Source of the DNA: Meridianimaribacter flavus
GTDB taxonomy: Bacteria > Bacteroidota > Bacteroidia > Flavobacteriales > Flavobacteriaceae
Assembly (NCBI RefSeq): GCF_004366715.1
Contig: NZ_SOQZ01000003.1
Coordinates: 381,591 to 445,590, forward strand
Length of the DNA stretch: 64,000 bases
Direction of reading: 5' to 3'
In this document: positions 35,642 to 45,125 of the stretch, in pieces
How the letters are laid out: each line of letters opens with the position of its first letter
Position numbering within the stretch: the first letter of the stretch is position 1
Translations under genes and position numbers: made by a program
The notes under the pieces: model-generated
What the model was told of the DNA's origin: nothing
Databases searched by the model: none
The model's input: the letters and a program-made list of their open reading frames with translations, nothing else

Positions 35642-38600
35642 ATGATTTTAAACAAATATCAACAATACGGAGAAATCCAAAACAGAGGTTATTCATCAAC
35701 CGCAAAAGTAACAGATGAAAGTGGAGAAATTTATTTTGCCAAATGGATAAAAGGAATTGAGCAAAACTCGCAACCGAGTAAAATTCTTTACAACAAATTA
35801 AGACACTTAAAAAAAGCATTTCATAATTCTTTGCCAAGAATTTTTGAATATGATTGGGATGAAAATCAAAGTGCTTATTGCATCATATTCGAAAACAAAA
35901 CCGCAACTTCTTTAGAAGAAAGTGTTTCTGAAATTAAACCAACGCATTTTTTAAAAGGAATTGAACAAATTACAAATTGCTTACAGCAATTGCAACAAAA
36001 ACATAAACTTACTCACGGAGATATAACACCTGCAAATATACTTGTAGATGAAAACTTTGATTTCTACTTAATTGATTTTGGAGTTTCAGATATTTCCGCA
36101 ACATTAAGCCAATCACAAGAATTAGAGATTTTCGCAAAAGCATTTGCACCACCTGAAAAATGGGATAGAAATATCCCAAAGGGATTCTCTTATCAATCTG
36201 ATATCTATTCTATAGGTAAAGTTATTGAATGGTATTTTGAAAAGAATGAAATTAATGAATTTGAAGAAATAAAAAAACTAATAGATAAAAGTTGTGAACA
36301 ATTACCATCTAATAGATTAAACTACACTGCTTTTTTAGAACAATTATCTAAAATAGTAAACGAAATATCGTTTGATAATGTGAATACAGTTTTAATTGAT
36401 GGTGAATTTAATTCAGAATTAATTGAAGAACTTAACAACAAATATATTGACGAAACAATTGATTTTACACCAAAGTTTGATGTTAGCCCAAAATCAGGAG
36501 GAAATATATTAATTGACATAATAACTTATAACTATAATATCCACTGCCTATGGTTGATTTCTGAAAACAAATTACTAATTAGAAACTATGCGCATAAGTC
36601 AGGAGATGAAAATAAATATAATAGAGTTTTAAAAAACGGAACAATGTTGGGTTTACCAATAGTTTACACTTCGCAATATAGTTATGGTAAACATTTCAAC
36701 TTAACACCTTTTTTAAAAAAAATACAAAAAGAAAAACAGCACGAAGGAGATTATAGAAAAGGAAAAAGAAAAATTACTAAAGAGTTAAAGTTTTTTAAAG
36801 ATTTAATTGACAAAGAATTGGATGTAATTAAAACAAACTCATTGAGACTTAAGTTTGTAAGTTTTGAAAAAAAAGGAAACCATGAAATTTCATTTAAAAT
36901 TCAAGACAATGAAAAATACAGTAAAAATGGTTTAATCGACTCTCACATTAAAAAGGCAGGGAATTTAGACAAAGAAAATAAAGATCCTATTCAATTTATT
37001 ATAAGTGATACTGCGGACGAAAAAAAGATGAAAGAGCCATTATTGTTTTCTGGAGTTGCTTATAATTTCAATAGTGGATCACGAGTTTTAAAGTTTAGAG
37101 ATTGTGAAGGTTTAAATTTTAATAAAATACCGAAAAATGGATACATATTTGAAGATACAAGTAAACAAGAGGTTGAGAAAAGAAGACAAAAAGATGCTAT
37201 CAGAAAAGTAGAACATAATGAAGTTCAAAATAGAGATTTAATACATTATATTTTTAATCCTCTAGATATTCCAAATAAACCTATAGATAAATATGGCTTA
37301 GAGAAAGTTTATCAGACTGATGATAATAATGTTCCACTTGAGTATAGTGCTAATCAACAAACAGCAATACTAAACGCAATACATAGAGAACCTTTAACTG
37401 TTATTCAAGGACCACCAGGTACAGGAAAAACAACTGTAATCACAGAAATTGTTTTTCAAATTTTAAATAACAATCCTGATGCTAAAATTTTAATCACTTC
37501 TCAAACAAATGATGCAGTTGATAATGTGTTAGAAAACCTGTTAGAAAAAAAAGTTCCAATTGTCCGATTAAGTGGTGTCAGAAAACCAATTAAAAGTTTA
37601 CAAAAACATACTTTAGACAGAAAAATTGAAGGTTGGAAAAATGAGGTTAAGAAAAAAGCAAAAGCGAATTGGAATTTATATAAGTCTGAAATCAAAAAAA
37701 AACTTAAAAACGAAAATTTGATTATTCAACAAATTTTTGAAATACTCTCACTTGATGTAGAATGGAATGTAAAAAAACGAGATATAGAAAAGGCGTTAAC
37801 ATTTTCTAAAACCTTTATAGATTTAGAGCAATCTTTAAATTCTGAAACAGAGTTTATAACATCAATCAATGGTTTGGTAAAAGTAAATTTTAGCGACTAT
37901 TTTTTAAAACAAAAAATATATACAGATTGGATATATGCAATTAGTTCGTTAGATGAAAATAGCAATCTCAATCAAAAATTAATAGATAGTATTAGAGTAA
38001 TTGGAGCAACAACTAATCATATTGCGTCAAAAAAATATCAAAAATATGATTTTGAGTTTGACTATGTCATAATGGACGAAAGTGGTAAAGCAACCACAGC
38101 AGAAGCTTTAATACCCATTGTTATGGCTGATAAACTAGTCTTAGTTGGCGACCACAGGCAATTAAGACCAATGCTAACTGCAAATCGAGAAGTTGAAAAA
38201 TGGTTAAGAAAAAAGTTTAAAAATGATACGGATGAATTCGATAGTTGGGATGATTATTTTAATAGACCAAGTTTATTTGAAAATATTATAGAAATTATTG
38301 GGGACGACTTTAAAAGTCAGTTAGAAGAATGTAGAAGATGTTCAAAAGACCAAGTTTTACTTACTTCAAAATGCTTTTACGAGCCTTTTGAAGAAAAGAT
38401 AGAACCAGTTGAAAGAAACACAGACAAAGAACATAATCTTGATTTAAAAATTGATAGTTCAATTGTCTTTCTTGATATTGGTAATTCATACAAAAGTGAA
38501 GTTGACAGAAATGGTTCCTCTAGAAATAAATTAAGTGCTGAATTAATTCCAGAACTTCTAAATGGTTTAGATAAATTTAATAAAGTAAAGAATTACACAA

Positions 38601-38992
38601 TTGGTATTCTTTCAGGATATTCAGCACAGAAAAGAGAAATATCAAAAGTTCTTAATCGTAAAGTTGATTATCGTAAACTAAAAAATGTGAAATCTAACAA
38701 TGTAGTTATAGATGTAGTAGATAAATTTCAAGGTTTAGAAAAAGATATTATCATTTTTGATTTAGTAAGAAGTCAGCAACAAACATTAGGATTTTTATCT
38801 AATGCAAATCGTATAAATGTTGCTTTATCAAGGCAAAAAAGACTATTAATTATTGTCGGTAATTTAGACAGTATATTAAGTGTTAAACCACCAAAAAATT
38901 TGGAGGATAAAAATCAAAAACCAGCATTACAAAAATATTTAAGTGAATTGAAGAAAGACTGGGTTGTTAAAAACGTTGAACAAATATTTTAA
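35642..38992 (+). CDS. mkoA: Kinase-SF1 helicase fusion, Mokosh MkoA-type
   Basis: 1116 residues. The N-terminal Ser/Thr kinase (~1-245) has a canonical lysine (YFAKWIKG, K34), catalytic loop HGDITPANILV (H125, D127, N132) and DFG (145-147). The C-terminal half is a COG1112/UPF1-like SF1 helicase: Walker A QGPPGTGKTT (590-597), motif II MDESGK (D812, E813), GDHRQLRPML, DKFQGLEKD and NVALSRQKR. As I recall the defence literature, a kinase-helicase with a PLD partner is the type I Mokosh anti-phage architecture. The partner gene overlaps its stop by one base. The 103-bp gap upstream, larger than others here, allows its own promoter. Confidence 0.85.
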   Translation: MILNKYQQYGEIQNRGYSSTAKVTDESGEIYFAKWIKGIEQNSQPSKILYNKLRHLKKAFHNSLPRIFEYDWDENQSAYCIIFENKTATSLEESVSEIKPTHFLKGIEQITNCLQQLQQKHKLTHGDITPANILVDENFDFYLIDFGVSDISATLSQSQELEIFAKAFAPPEKWDRNIPKGFSYQSDIYSIGKVIEWYFEKNEINEFEEIKKLIDKSCEQLPSNRLNYTAFLEQLSKIVNEISFDNVNTVLIDGEFNSELIEELNNKYIDETIDFTPKFDVSPKSGGNILIDIITYNYNIHCLWLISENKLLIRNYAHKSGDENKYNRVLKNGTMLGLPIVYTSQYSYGKHFNLTPFLKKIQKEKQHEGDYRKGKRKITKELKFFKDLIDKELDVIKTNSLRLKFVSFEKKGNHEISFKIQDNEKYSKNGLIDSHIKKAGNLDKENKDPIQFIISDTADEKKMKEPLLFSGVAYNFNSGSRVLKFRDCEGLNFNKIPKNGYIFEDTSKQEVEKRRQKDAIRKVEHNEVQNRDLIHYIFNPLDIPNKPIDKYGLEKVYQTDDNNVPLEYSANQQTAILNAIHREPLTVIQGPPGTGKTTVITEIVFQILNNNPDAKILITSQTNDAVDNVLENLLEKKVPIVRLSGVRKPIKSLQKHTLDRKIEGWKNEVKKKAKANWNLYKSEIKKKLKNENLIIQQIFEILSLDVEWNVKKRDIEKALTFSKTFIDLEQSLNSETEFITSINGLVKVNFSDYFLKQKIYTDWIYAISSLDENSNLNQKLIDSIRVIGATTNHIASKKYQKYDFEFDYVIMDESGKATTAEALIPIVMADKLVLVGDHRQLRPMLTANREVEKWLRKKFKNDTDEFDSWDDYFNRPSLFENIIEIIGDDFKSQLEECRRCSKDQVLLTSKCFYEPFEEKIEPVERNTDKEHNLDLKIDSSIVFLDIGNSYKSEVDRNGSSRNKLSAELIPELLNGLDKFNKVKNYTIGILSGYSAQKREISKVLNRKVDYRKLKNVKSNNVVIDVVDKFQGLEKDIIIFDLVRSQQQTLGFLSNANRINVALSRQKRLLIIVGNLDSILSVKPPKNLEDKNQKPALQKYLSELKKDWVVKNVEQIF

Positions 38993-40338
38993 TGGACATA
39001 CAAGAAATACATAAAAAGCTGGATAATCAATGTCCAAGCGATTATAGAATAAACGAAATTATACCATTTGCTTATCCTTACAGACGAGTTCGTATAAACG
39101 CAACCGTAAATAAATCGCCTGAAAAGTCAATACAGCAAGTGTATTCAGTTTTTTTAAGAACAATAAAAGCAGGTTACAACAAAGAAGAACAAATAATTAA
39201 GTTTTTAGGACTTAATAAAGAGGACTTCATATTAAGAGAGTTATACTTTCTACGTGAAAGAGGTTTTGTGAATTTTGCTTCGGGCGTTTGGTCAGTAACC
39301 GAACAAGGAGAAGAATTTGTAAAAGATAATAGTATTTTAAAAATTCTAGAAGAGGAAGAGTTCGAATTTTTAATTGATGGAATATCAAATGAAGTTCTAA
39401 ATAAAGATTTCAAAACACATCAAATAAAACAGGACGTTAAAAAATTACCATCTGAAATAACATATCCTAATAGAACCCCTGAATTATTAAAAGATAGGAG
39501 TGTACAGCTTTCTGATATTTATAAAAATAAGAATGAAGGGGCAGCCTATTTAGTAGATTATGACAAGTCAAATATTAATTTTGATAGTGAAAATAAAGAA
39601 TTCTGTATGTACTATTTTATTGAGTATATTCCAATAAAGGAAAAAGAAAATGAGTTAGAACCATATATGGAAATTAGAAATACAGACAAAGATGTTTCTA
39701 AACAAAAAAGGCTAACTGGAATTTTAAAAAATAGACATCAGGAGTTAATCGATCTATTATCGGATTCTGAAAGAACTAGTTTTTCAAAAATTCAAGAAGA
39801 AAATTTAGAAAGTTTTCATTCAGGCTTTACAGAGAAAAAGGACACAGAAGTTCAAACATTATCCGTTTGGGAAACGCAAGAAAAATTTGCTGAAGCATTA
39901 AAAACAGTTAAATCTAAAATACTGATAGAAAGCCCTTGGATAAAGCGTGCAACTTTGAAATATATTGAAGCCTTTGAACAAGCATTGAAACGGAATGTGA
40001 ATGTGATTGTACTATACGGCATTGAAGAAAAAGATGAACATCATAGAAAAGCTGAAAAGGAAATGGAGCGATTGACTAGCCTGTATGTAAACTTTCATTT
40101 AATACATTTGCCTACTCATTTTGATAAAATAGGTAATTCTAAAATGACAGGAACTCACAAAAAACTAATTATTAAGGACAACGATTACTATATAAACGGA
40201 AGTTTTAATTTCCTCTCATTCAATAAAGAACAAGGTCAAAAAATAGCAAACGAAGAAAGCACATTAATTCCTCAAAATGTGGAAATGAAATGGGAAAATA
40301 CCCTGAAAGAATATGAAATTAACCTTAACTTGAAATAA
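38992..40338 (+). CDS. mkoB: PLD-family nuclease, Mokosh MkoB-type
   Basis: 448 residues. The N-terminal ~115 residues look like a winged-helix region (EEQIIKFLGLNKEDFILREL, GVWSVTEQGEEFV). The C-terminal ~300-440 is a PLD-like domain: KILIESPWIKR, then the HKD motif H389-x-K391-x4-D396 (GTHKKLIIKDND) followed by NGSFN. Only one HKD motif is visible, so an active site would need a dimer. It is coupled to the kinase-helicase by TAATG. No strong terminator follows, only a weak AAGGG/CCCTT pair near 40402-40432. Confidence 0.83.
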   Translation: MDIQEIHKKLDNQCPSDYRINEIIPFAYPYRRVRINATVNKSPEKSIQQVYSVFLRTIKAGYNKEEQIIKFLGLNKEDFILRELYFLRERGFVNFASGVWSVTEQGEEFVKDNSILKILEEEEFEFLIDGISNEVLNKDFKTHQIKQDVKKLPSEITYPNRTPELLKDRSVQLSDIYKNKNEGAAYLVDYDKSNINFDSENKEFCMYYFIEYIPIKEKENELEPYMEIRNTDKDVSKQKRLTGILKNRHQELIDLLSDSERTSFSKIQEENLESFHSGFTEKKDTEVQTLSVWETQEKFAEALKTVKSKILIESPWIKRATLKYIEAFEQALKRNVNVIVLYGIEEKDEHHRKAEKEMERLTSLYVNFHLIHLPTHFDKIGNSKMTGTHKKLIIKDNDYYINGSFNFLSFNKEQGQKIANEESTLIPQNVEMKWENTLKEYEINLNLK

Positions 40339-40422
40339 TCAAATTTAGATGAGATTAATATAAGTAATAAATGCGTATATTAAATTCGATTTATTTTCTT
40401 TAAGGGTGTAATTACAAGTTTT

Positions 40423-40917
40423 TTATGCCCTTTTATTTTTTAAAAATTTTAAAACAGCCTCCTCAAAAACATCTAGTGGAATACGATGTTCCATATTTGG
40501 GAGAATAGTTAGCTTGTAAAGCTGCTTTTGTGATAAGGTGTTGCCTAAAAAAGACAGCGTGCCTTTTGGGTCTATAACAGTATCTTTTGCACCTAGCACC
40601 ATAGAAATAGTACTTCCATTATTAGAAGGCGTATTTGGTAGTTGTTGCACAACAGATCTAGAGGCTAGGGCAGGATTAAAAAGTAGTGCTGGTATTTGCA
40701 TCAGTTTACTAAGGTGAAACCCAGTAAATCCACCCATGCTGCTACCTATAACAACATCAATACTTTTGTTTGCATATGAGTCGTAAAGCCATGAAATAGC
40801 ATTCGAGTTATTCTGATAATCAATAGAAGGCGCAATAACAGTTCCATAAGCCTCAAGTATGTTGCGCTTTTCTGGTTTTAAACTACCATTTAATCCGTGT
40901 AGATATAAGATATTCAT
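40423..40917 (-). CDS. YqiA-like alpha/beta hydrolase
   Basis: 164 residues, the length of the YqiA/YcfP esterase group. It starts MNILYLHGLNGS, has the nucleophile elbow GSSMGGF (Ser within VIGSSMGGFTG), an acid-containing turn GAKDTVI and the late histidine in NMEHRI. The natural substrate is unknown; relatives hydrolyse small acyl esters. It is convergent with the PLD gene and does not look like part of the defence island. Confidence 0.85.
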   Translation of the reverse strand: MNILYLHGLNGSLKPEKRNILEAYGTVIAPSIDYQNNSNAISWLYDSYANKSIDVVIGSSMGGFTGFHLSKLMQIPALLFNPALASRSVVQQLPNTPSNNGSTISMVLGAKDTVIDPKGTLSFLGNTLSQKQLYKLTILPNMEHRIPLDVFEEAVLKFLKNKRA

Positions 40918-41016
40918 TGTGTTTTAACTTAAAATCAAATATACTATAAGAAAACCTAGGAATGTAGTGTATTTAAAAAAAAACAGACTCAAACAAAAGT
41001 CTTCACAGTTATATAA

Positions 41017-41763
41017 CTATACCCTAACATCCAACAACCCTACACCAATTTGGCTATTCAAAGTATAAACCTCATTGTCAATGACTTCATAATAGCGTAT
41101 ACCAAGAACAACAAGACCAATATATGTTGGAGCAACAACAACCTCAGGAATCAATTCAAAAGAGATGGAGTCAGAGTCAATAGCAAAAAATTGTGTGGGC
41201 GAAACCTCTAATGAAGAGGTCAAACCTTCAAAGTCAAAATCCATAACGCCAAGACTAATTCCAATGTGAGTAGCGGGTTTAGGAGACTTAAAACCGCTAA
41301 TCTTTAAATCAGAAAGAGATAACTTTTGTGAGGCCCAATCAAAATGACAATATTTTGTAAAAGCTTCAAGCAACTTGTGATGAGGAGTAAATGCAAACTG
41401 TCGCAAAAGGGTCCTCCCTTTTGCAGTTTGTAGCCCAATACCAACACGTCGAAACCCACGTTCCGAAACCAAATCAAGAGCTTTTACTGTGATCAGTAAA
41501 GACATCATTCTACCATGCAAAGTACTATCCTTATACCCATGTAAAAAAGGCATTAAAGCTAATCGTAAACACTTTTTCACTTGACTACAATGCCCAAACT
41601 CACTAGCGTTTTCGCGTACGCGCTGCATATTGGGTTGTGTACGTATAGCTTTACTATTAAAACCACCACCTGCCTTTCTAGCATAGCCAACACCTTTAAT
41701 GAAGTAATAATTAATACCGTCTAGTGTACCACTAATTTTCAATATGCCTTTTTGTCGTGCCAT
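41017..41763 (-). CDS. Conserved flavobacterial protein of unknown function
   Basis: 248 residues with no signal peptide or membrane helix. The N-terminus MARQKGILKISGTLDGINYY and the later RTQPNMQRVRENASEFGHC fit a small Bacteroidota-restricted family that I recognise only as uncharacterised. The central region has RGFRRVGIGL. The C-terminal part has several beta strands (FELIPEVVVAPTYIGLVVLG). No function can be offered. It stands alone between intergenic regions. Confidence 0.72.
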   Translation of the reverse strand: MARQKGILKISGTLDGINYYFIKGVGYARKAGGGFNSKAIRTQPNMQRVRENASEFGHCSQVKKCLRLALMPFLHGYKDSTLHGRMMSLLITVKALDLVSERGFRRVGIGLQTAKGRTLLRQFAFTPHHKLLEAFTKYCHFDWASQKLSLSDLKISGFKSPKPATHIGISLGVMDFDFEGLTSSLEVSPTQFFAIDSDSISFELIPEVVVAPTYIGLVVLGIRYYEVIDNEVYTLNSQIGVGLLDVRV

Positions 41764-42177
41764 AATGCGTCTAAGGTAGTGAAAATTAGCGAGTTAATCA
41801 ATAGGTATAGCGTGTATATAGCGTATTAACTCTAGGTGATATTCAGGTTTTATTCGGGTTTTCCTTGCATTAACCTTAATACAAACCCAGGTCACCACCA
41901 ATACCAAACCATCTTTTATGCCTAATCTACTACAACTTCCAGTGATTTAGTATAAAATAAGCAGTAAAGTATAGCATGTTAATACATTAGAAATAGAAGA
42001 GACACTATTGCAACAAAATCTATTAACACACCTGTCTTAGGATAGTATAGGGACTTTCTATTAATAGGAAAAAATAAAATTAAAATGAGCTCAAAGAAGC
42101 TTGAATCGTAATTTTTTAGAGCGGGTAATACTGAGGGCATTTGTAGAGCTTACTTCTTAAAAACAACTATAAAAACA
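41764..42177. other. Intergenic region without recognised content
   Basis: 414 bp between two minus-strand genes. I found no ORF with coding character, no tRNA and no clean promoter pair. The left part holds a loose GGTGA...TCACC pairing (about 41835-41900) that is too weak to call. Confidence 0.4.
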
Positions 42178-42209
42178 AAAGCCACAACTAGTATACACGT
42201 TGTGGCTTT
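42178..42209 (-). terminator. Terminator of 42234 gene
   Basis: AAAGCCACAAC (42178-42188) and GTTGTGGCTTT (42199-42209) form a perfect 11-bp stem over a 10-base loop. On the minus strand a T-rich run follows, so it ends the propeller-protein transcript. Confidence 0.85.
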
Positions 42210-42233
42210 CGACTTTAAAAGACAAAAGAAGTC

Positions 42234-43358
42234 TTATTTTTTTATAAACTGAAGCGCTGTCCCATTCTCAAATGTTATAAAATACAATCCATTTACGAAT
42301 CCTCGAACATCAATTTGATCTTCACTGGTAATACTACCTTTTTCAATTTCTGCACCTAATGCATTATAAATAGTATAAGAAAGCTTCGATTCTATATTCA
42401 TAATTTGAATAAAATCACTTGACGGATTTGGGTAAAGAGAGAGTGTCTCATTAAAAACTTCAGAGTCATTTAAAGATAATGTAGAATCAACTTTAAAAAT
42501 AACAATATCTTTAGGGAAACTACCAGGATAACTCTGTATTGTAGTTTTATTAGAACCATCTAAATTATAACGATCCAGTAAATCTCCATTTGTTGAAAGT
42601 AGATACATATGGTTGTTTTCAACATCTAACTCAATATCAACATATAAAAGCGAAGCACCTGCAGTAAAGGTCGTTAATACAGTTTTTGAGTTCCCTAATA
42701 GATCTGTTGTAAAAATTTCTCCAGCGGTAAAATCTCTACTAATGTGGTAAATTAAATTATTAGCGAGGTCTGTAGTAAAGTCACTAGGGTATTGTGTGCC
42801 ACCTGTATAGCTATATATAAGAGTACTATTACTACCATCTAAATTGTATCGTGTTAAATGATCTCCATTAACATCTAAAAGATACATATGATTATTATTG
42901 ACATCCAACTCTAGTTCGTCCAATAAATTAGTAGCTGATGGTGTATATGTTATAAGAGAGTTTTTGTTGTTGCCCACTAAATTTGTTGAGAATACTTCAC
43001 CATTTACAGTATGATAAATTATACCATTTGTGGTATCTAATTCCATATCTCTTGGTATTGTTGAGTAGGAGTAAATAAGTGTAGAGTTGTTACCATCTAA
43101 ATCATATCGCATTAAGTTTCTGCCATTAAAGTCAAGCACATATATATGGCTGTTGGCAACATCTAATTCAACATCATGCGCTAAAGAAGAAGAGCTAGCT
43201 GTGTAAGAAACTAATGAGTTTTTTGAAGTACCATCTAAGTGAGTAGTAAATATACCTTCTCCAGAATCAACATGGTATATTAAATCGGTTTGGGCATTAA
43301 CAGTGTTGGCATAGAATAAATAAAAAAATAGGGCAAGAGATAAGTAGGTTTGTTTCAT
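42234..43358 (-). CDS. Secreted YWTD-like propeller protein with T9SS tail
   Basis: 374 residues: signal peptide (MKQTYLSLALFFYLFYANTVNAQ), then about six propeller-blade repeats in which two motif types alternate (VELDVANSHIYVLDFNGRNL, RYDLDGNNSTLIYSY). These resemble LDL-receptor YWTD or NHL blades. Residues ~300-374 are a type A T9SS sorting domain (LSLYPNPSSDFIQI...YTIYNALGAEIEKG...GLYFITF). It is predicted to be exported to the cell surface or medium. Ligand unknown. Confidence 0.84.
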   Translation of the reverse strand: MKQTYLSLALFFYLFYANTVNAQTDLIYHVDSGEGIFTTHLDGTSKNSLVSYTASSSSLAHDVELDVANSHIYVLDFNGRNLMRYDLDGNNSTLIYSYSTIPRDMELDTTNGIIYHTVNGEVFSTNLVGNNKNSLITYTPSATNLLDELELDVNNNHMYLLDVNGDHLTRYNLDGSNSTLIYSYTGGTQYPSDFTTDLANNLIYHISRDFTAGEIFTTDLLGNSKTVLTTFTAGASLLYVDIELDVENNHMYLLSTNGDLLDRYNLDGSNKTTIQSYPGSFPKDIVIFKVDSTLSLNDSEVFNETLSLYPNPSSDFIQIMNIESKLSYTIYNALGAEIEKGSITSEDQIDVRGFVNGLYFITFENGTALQFIKK

Positions 43359-43572
43359 TTGATTTGATAATTTGGTTTAATGTTAACTAAAACGTGTTAA
43401 GTTTAAGCGGTATCGTTTTGAGTCGCAATGTAGTAAAAATCTTATTTTTAAGCTATACAGTATTTATAGTTTTTGATTAAATACTTTAGTATTAAAATCG
43501 TGCCCTTTTCATATAAAAAATAAAGTGCATTAAAGTTTAAGCAGATTAATTCATAAATAATACACATAAAAA

Positions 43573-43598
43573 AACGGTTTAGTGTGAACTAAACCGTT
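43573..43598 (-). terminator. Terminator downstream of tRNA-Met
   Basis: AACGGTTTAGT (43573-43583), loop GTGA, ACTAAACCGTT (43588-43598): a perfect 11-bp stem. On the minus strand it is followed by TTTTTTT, 25 bp after the tRNA 3' end. Confidence 0.85.
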
Positions 43599-43622
43599 GA
43601 TTTGTTTTGATTTAACATTTTG

Positions 43623-43696
43623 TAGCGAGATCGAGATTTGAACTCGAGACCTCCGGGTTATGAATCCGACGCTCTAACCAACTGAGCTACCTCGCC
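43623..43696 (-). tRNA. tRNA-Met (anticodon CAT)
   Basis: The 74-nt minus-strand sequence folds as a tRNA: acceptor GGCGAGG with TCTCGCT (two G-U pairs), D arm GCTC...GAGC, anticodon loop TTCATAA giving CAT, and T arm TCGAG-TTCAAAT-CTCGA. The discriminator is A and CCA is not encoded. The T1-type end pairing argues against an initiator tRNA. A lysidine-modified tRNA-Ile2 also has CAT and cannot be fully excluded. Confidence 0.93.
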
Positions 43697-43832
43697 ATTT
43701 GCTCTAATGCGGCTGCAAATATAAAAACAAAATTAATGTCAACAAACATAATACACTTAAAATATTTTTTAAAAATTAGTTTTTAAACTAAACAATTAAT
43801 GTATATATTGAGCACTATAATTAAATTTACCT

Positions 43833-44225
43833 ATGGACGAAAAGATTAAGTTTGAAATGGAATTCCCTATTCACGCGTCTCCACAGTTGTTATATCAATA
43901 TATTTCAACGCCTTCAGGATTATCTGAATGGTTTGCTGATAATGTAAATTCTAGAGGAGAAATATATACCTTTATTTGGGATGGTAGTGAGGAGAAAGCA
44001 AAAATGTTAAGTAAAAAAAGTGGCGAGCGTATAAAATTTAGATGGATGAGTGACGATGAAGATGGAGCATCATATTTTTTTGAAATTAAAATTCAAGTAG
44101 ATGAAATAACTAAAGACGTGTCTTTAATTGTGACAGATTTTACTGAAGAAGATGAAATTGACGAAGCCAAAATGCTTTGGGATAATCAAATTTCAGATTT
44201 AAAACAAGTTTTAGGTTCTGCTTAG
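43833..44225 (+). CDS. START-like (SRPBCC fold) domain protein
   Basis: 130 residues matching the short flavobacterial START-like family: EMEFPIHASPQLLYQYISTP, LSEWFADNV, FIWDGSEEKAKML, IKFRWMSDDEDGASYFFE. The fold makes a hydrophobic ligand cavity and the ligand is unknown. It has its own hairpin terminator directly before the next gene and likely its own promoter after the divergent tRNA. Confidence 0.87.
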   Translation: MDEKIKFEMEFPIHASPQLLYQYISTPSGLSEWFADNVNSRGEIYTFIWDGSEEKAKMLSKKSGERIKFRWMSDDEDGASYFFEIKIQVDEITKDVSLIVTDFTEEDEIDEAKMLWDNQISDLKQVLGSA

Positions 44226-44253
44226 ACAAACACTTTTATAATTGATATATTTG

Positions 44254-44279
44254 TCCCGATTTTTAATCGGGATTTTTTT
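44254..44279 (+). terminator. Terminator abutting the next start codon
   Basis: TCCCGATT-TTT-AATCGGGA followed by seven T's (44273-44279). The T-run touches the ATG at 44280, leaving no room for a separate ribosome-binding site for the aminotransferase gene. Confidence 0.8.
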
Positions 44280-45125
44280 ATGGTTAATTTAAACGGAACT
44301 ATTTTAGACCAAAACGAAGTAAATATAACACTAGAAAATAGAGGTTATAAGTATGGAGACGCACTTTTTGAAACATTAAAAGTGGTGCACTCCAAAATAT
44401 TTTTTTGGGAAGATCACTATTTTAGACTTATGGCTTCTATGCGTATTCTGCGTATGGAAATTCCTATGGAGTTTACAATGGAATTTTTAGAGCAGGAAAT
44501 TATCAAAACAATTTCAGTGAATGGTTTAGCAAAGTCTGCTGCTCGCGTTAGATTAAACATTGATAGAGGAGAAGGAGGTAAGTATACACCAATTACTAAA
44601 AAAATAAATTACAGTATTGTAGTTGATGAACTAGAAAACGAGTTTTACACTATAGATACAAAACCTTATACTGTCGATTTGTTTAAAGACTACTATATGT
44701 CTCCTGGTTTACTAAATACTATAAAAACAAATAATAAAATTATTAATGTTTTAGGAAGCATTTATGCTCAAGAAAACAGTTTTGAAAACTGCTTACTGCT
44801 TAATACCAATAAAAATGTAGTTGAAGCACTTAATGGAAACTTGTTTTTAGTAAAAGGAAAAACCATTAAAACACCACCACTAGAAGATGGTTGCTTAAAA
44901 GGAATAATGCGAAAACAACTTATTGAGATAATTACAAAACTAGAAGATTACGAGCTTTTAGAAGCATCAATTTCTCCTTTTGAGCTTCAAAAAGCAGATG
45001 AGCTGTTTACAACAAACGTAATCACAGGAATACAGCCTATAACCAATTATAGAAAGAAAAGTTTCACAGCTGATGTAGCTACTTTACTGGTTGAAAAATT
45101 AAATATTAAGGTAAGACTATCTTAG
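44280..45125 (+). CDS. Aminotransferase class IV (PabC/IlvE-like)
   Basis: 281 residues of the fold-type IV PLP family. The N-terminus MVNLNGTILDQNE and RGYKYGDALFETLKV are standard. IKTNNKIINVLG carries the likely PLP lysine, then NVVEALNGNLFLVK and FTTNVITGIQPI. Members include 4-amino-4-deoxychorismate lyase (folate) and branched-chain aminotransferases; the single-gene context and length favour a PabC-like role, but this is not certain. The ATG directly follows a terminator T-run. Its TAG stop overlaps the convergent yqgE stop (TTAG). Confidence 0.85.
   Translation: MVNLNGTILDQNEVNITLENRGYKYGDALFETLKVVHSKIFFWEDHYFRLMASMRILRMEIPMEFTMEFLEQEIIKTISVNGLAKSAARVRLNIDRGEGGKYTPITKKINYSIVVDELENEFYTIDTKPYTVDLFKDYYMSPGLLNTIKTNNKIINVLGSIYAQENSFENCLLLNTNKNVVEALNGNLFLVKGKTIKTPPLEDGCLKGIMRKQLIEIITKLEDYELLEASISPFELQKADELFTTNVITGIQPITNYRKKSFTADVATLLVEKLNIKVRLS

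Noticed and set aside
40402-40432. Strong terminator after the PLD gene
   Set aside because: Only a 5-bp AAGGG/CCCTT pairing with a long loop is seen, too weak to list as a feature.
43623-43696. tRNA-Ile (lysidine, CAT) or initiator tRNA
   Set aside because: The acceptor end pairs at position 1-72 and the anticodon stem lacks the three G-C pairs of an initiator. Elongator Met is the simplest call, though Ile2 is not strictly excluded.
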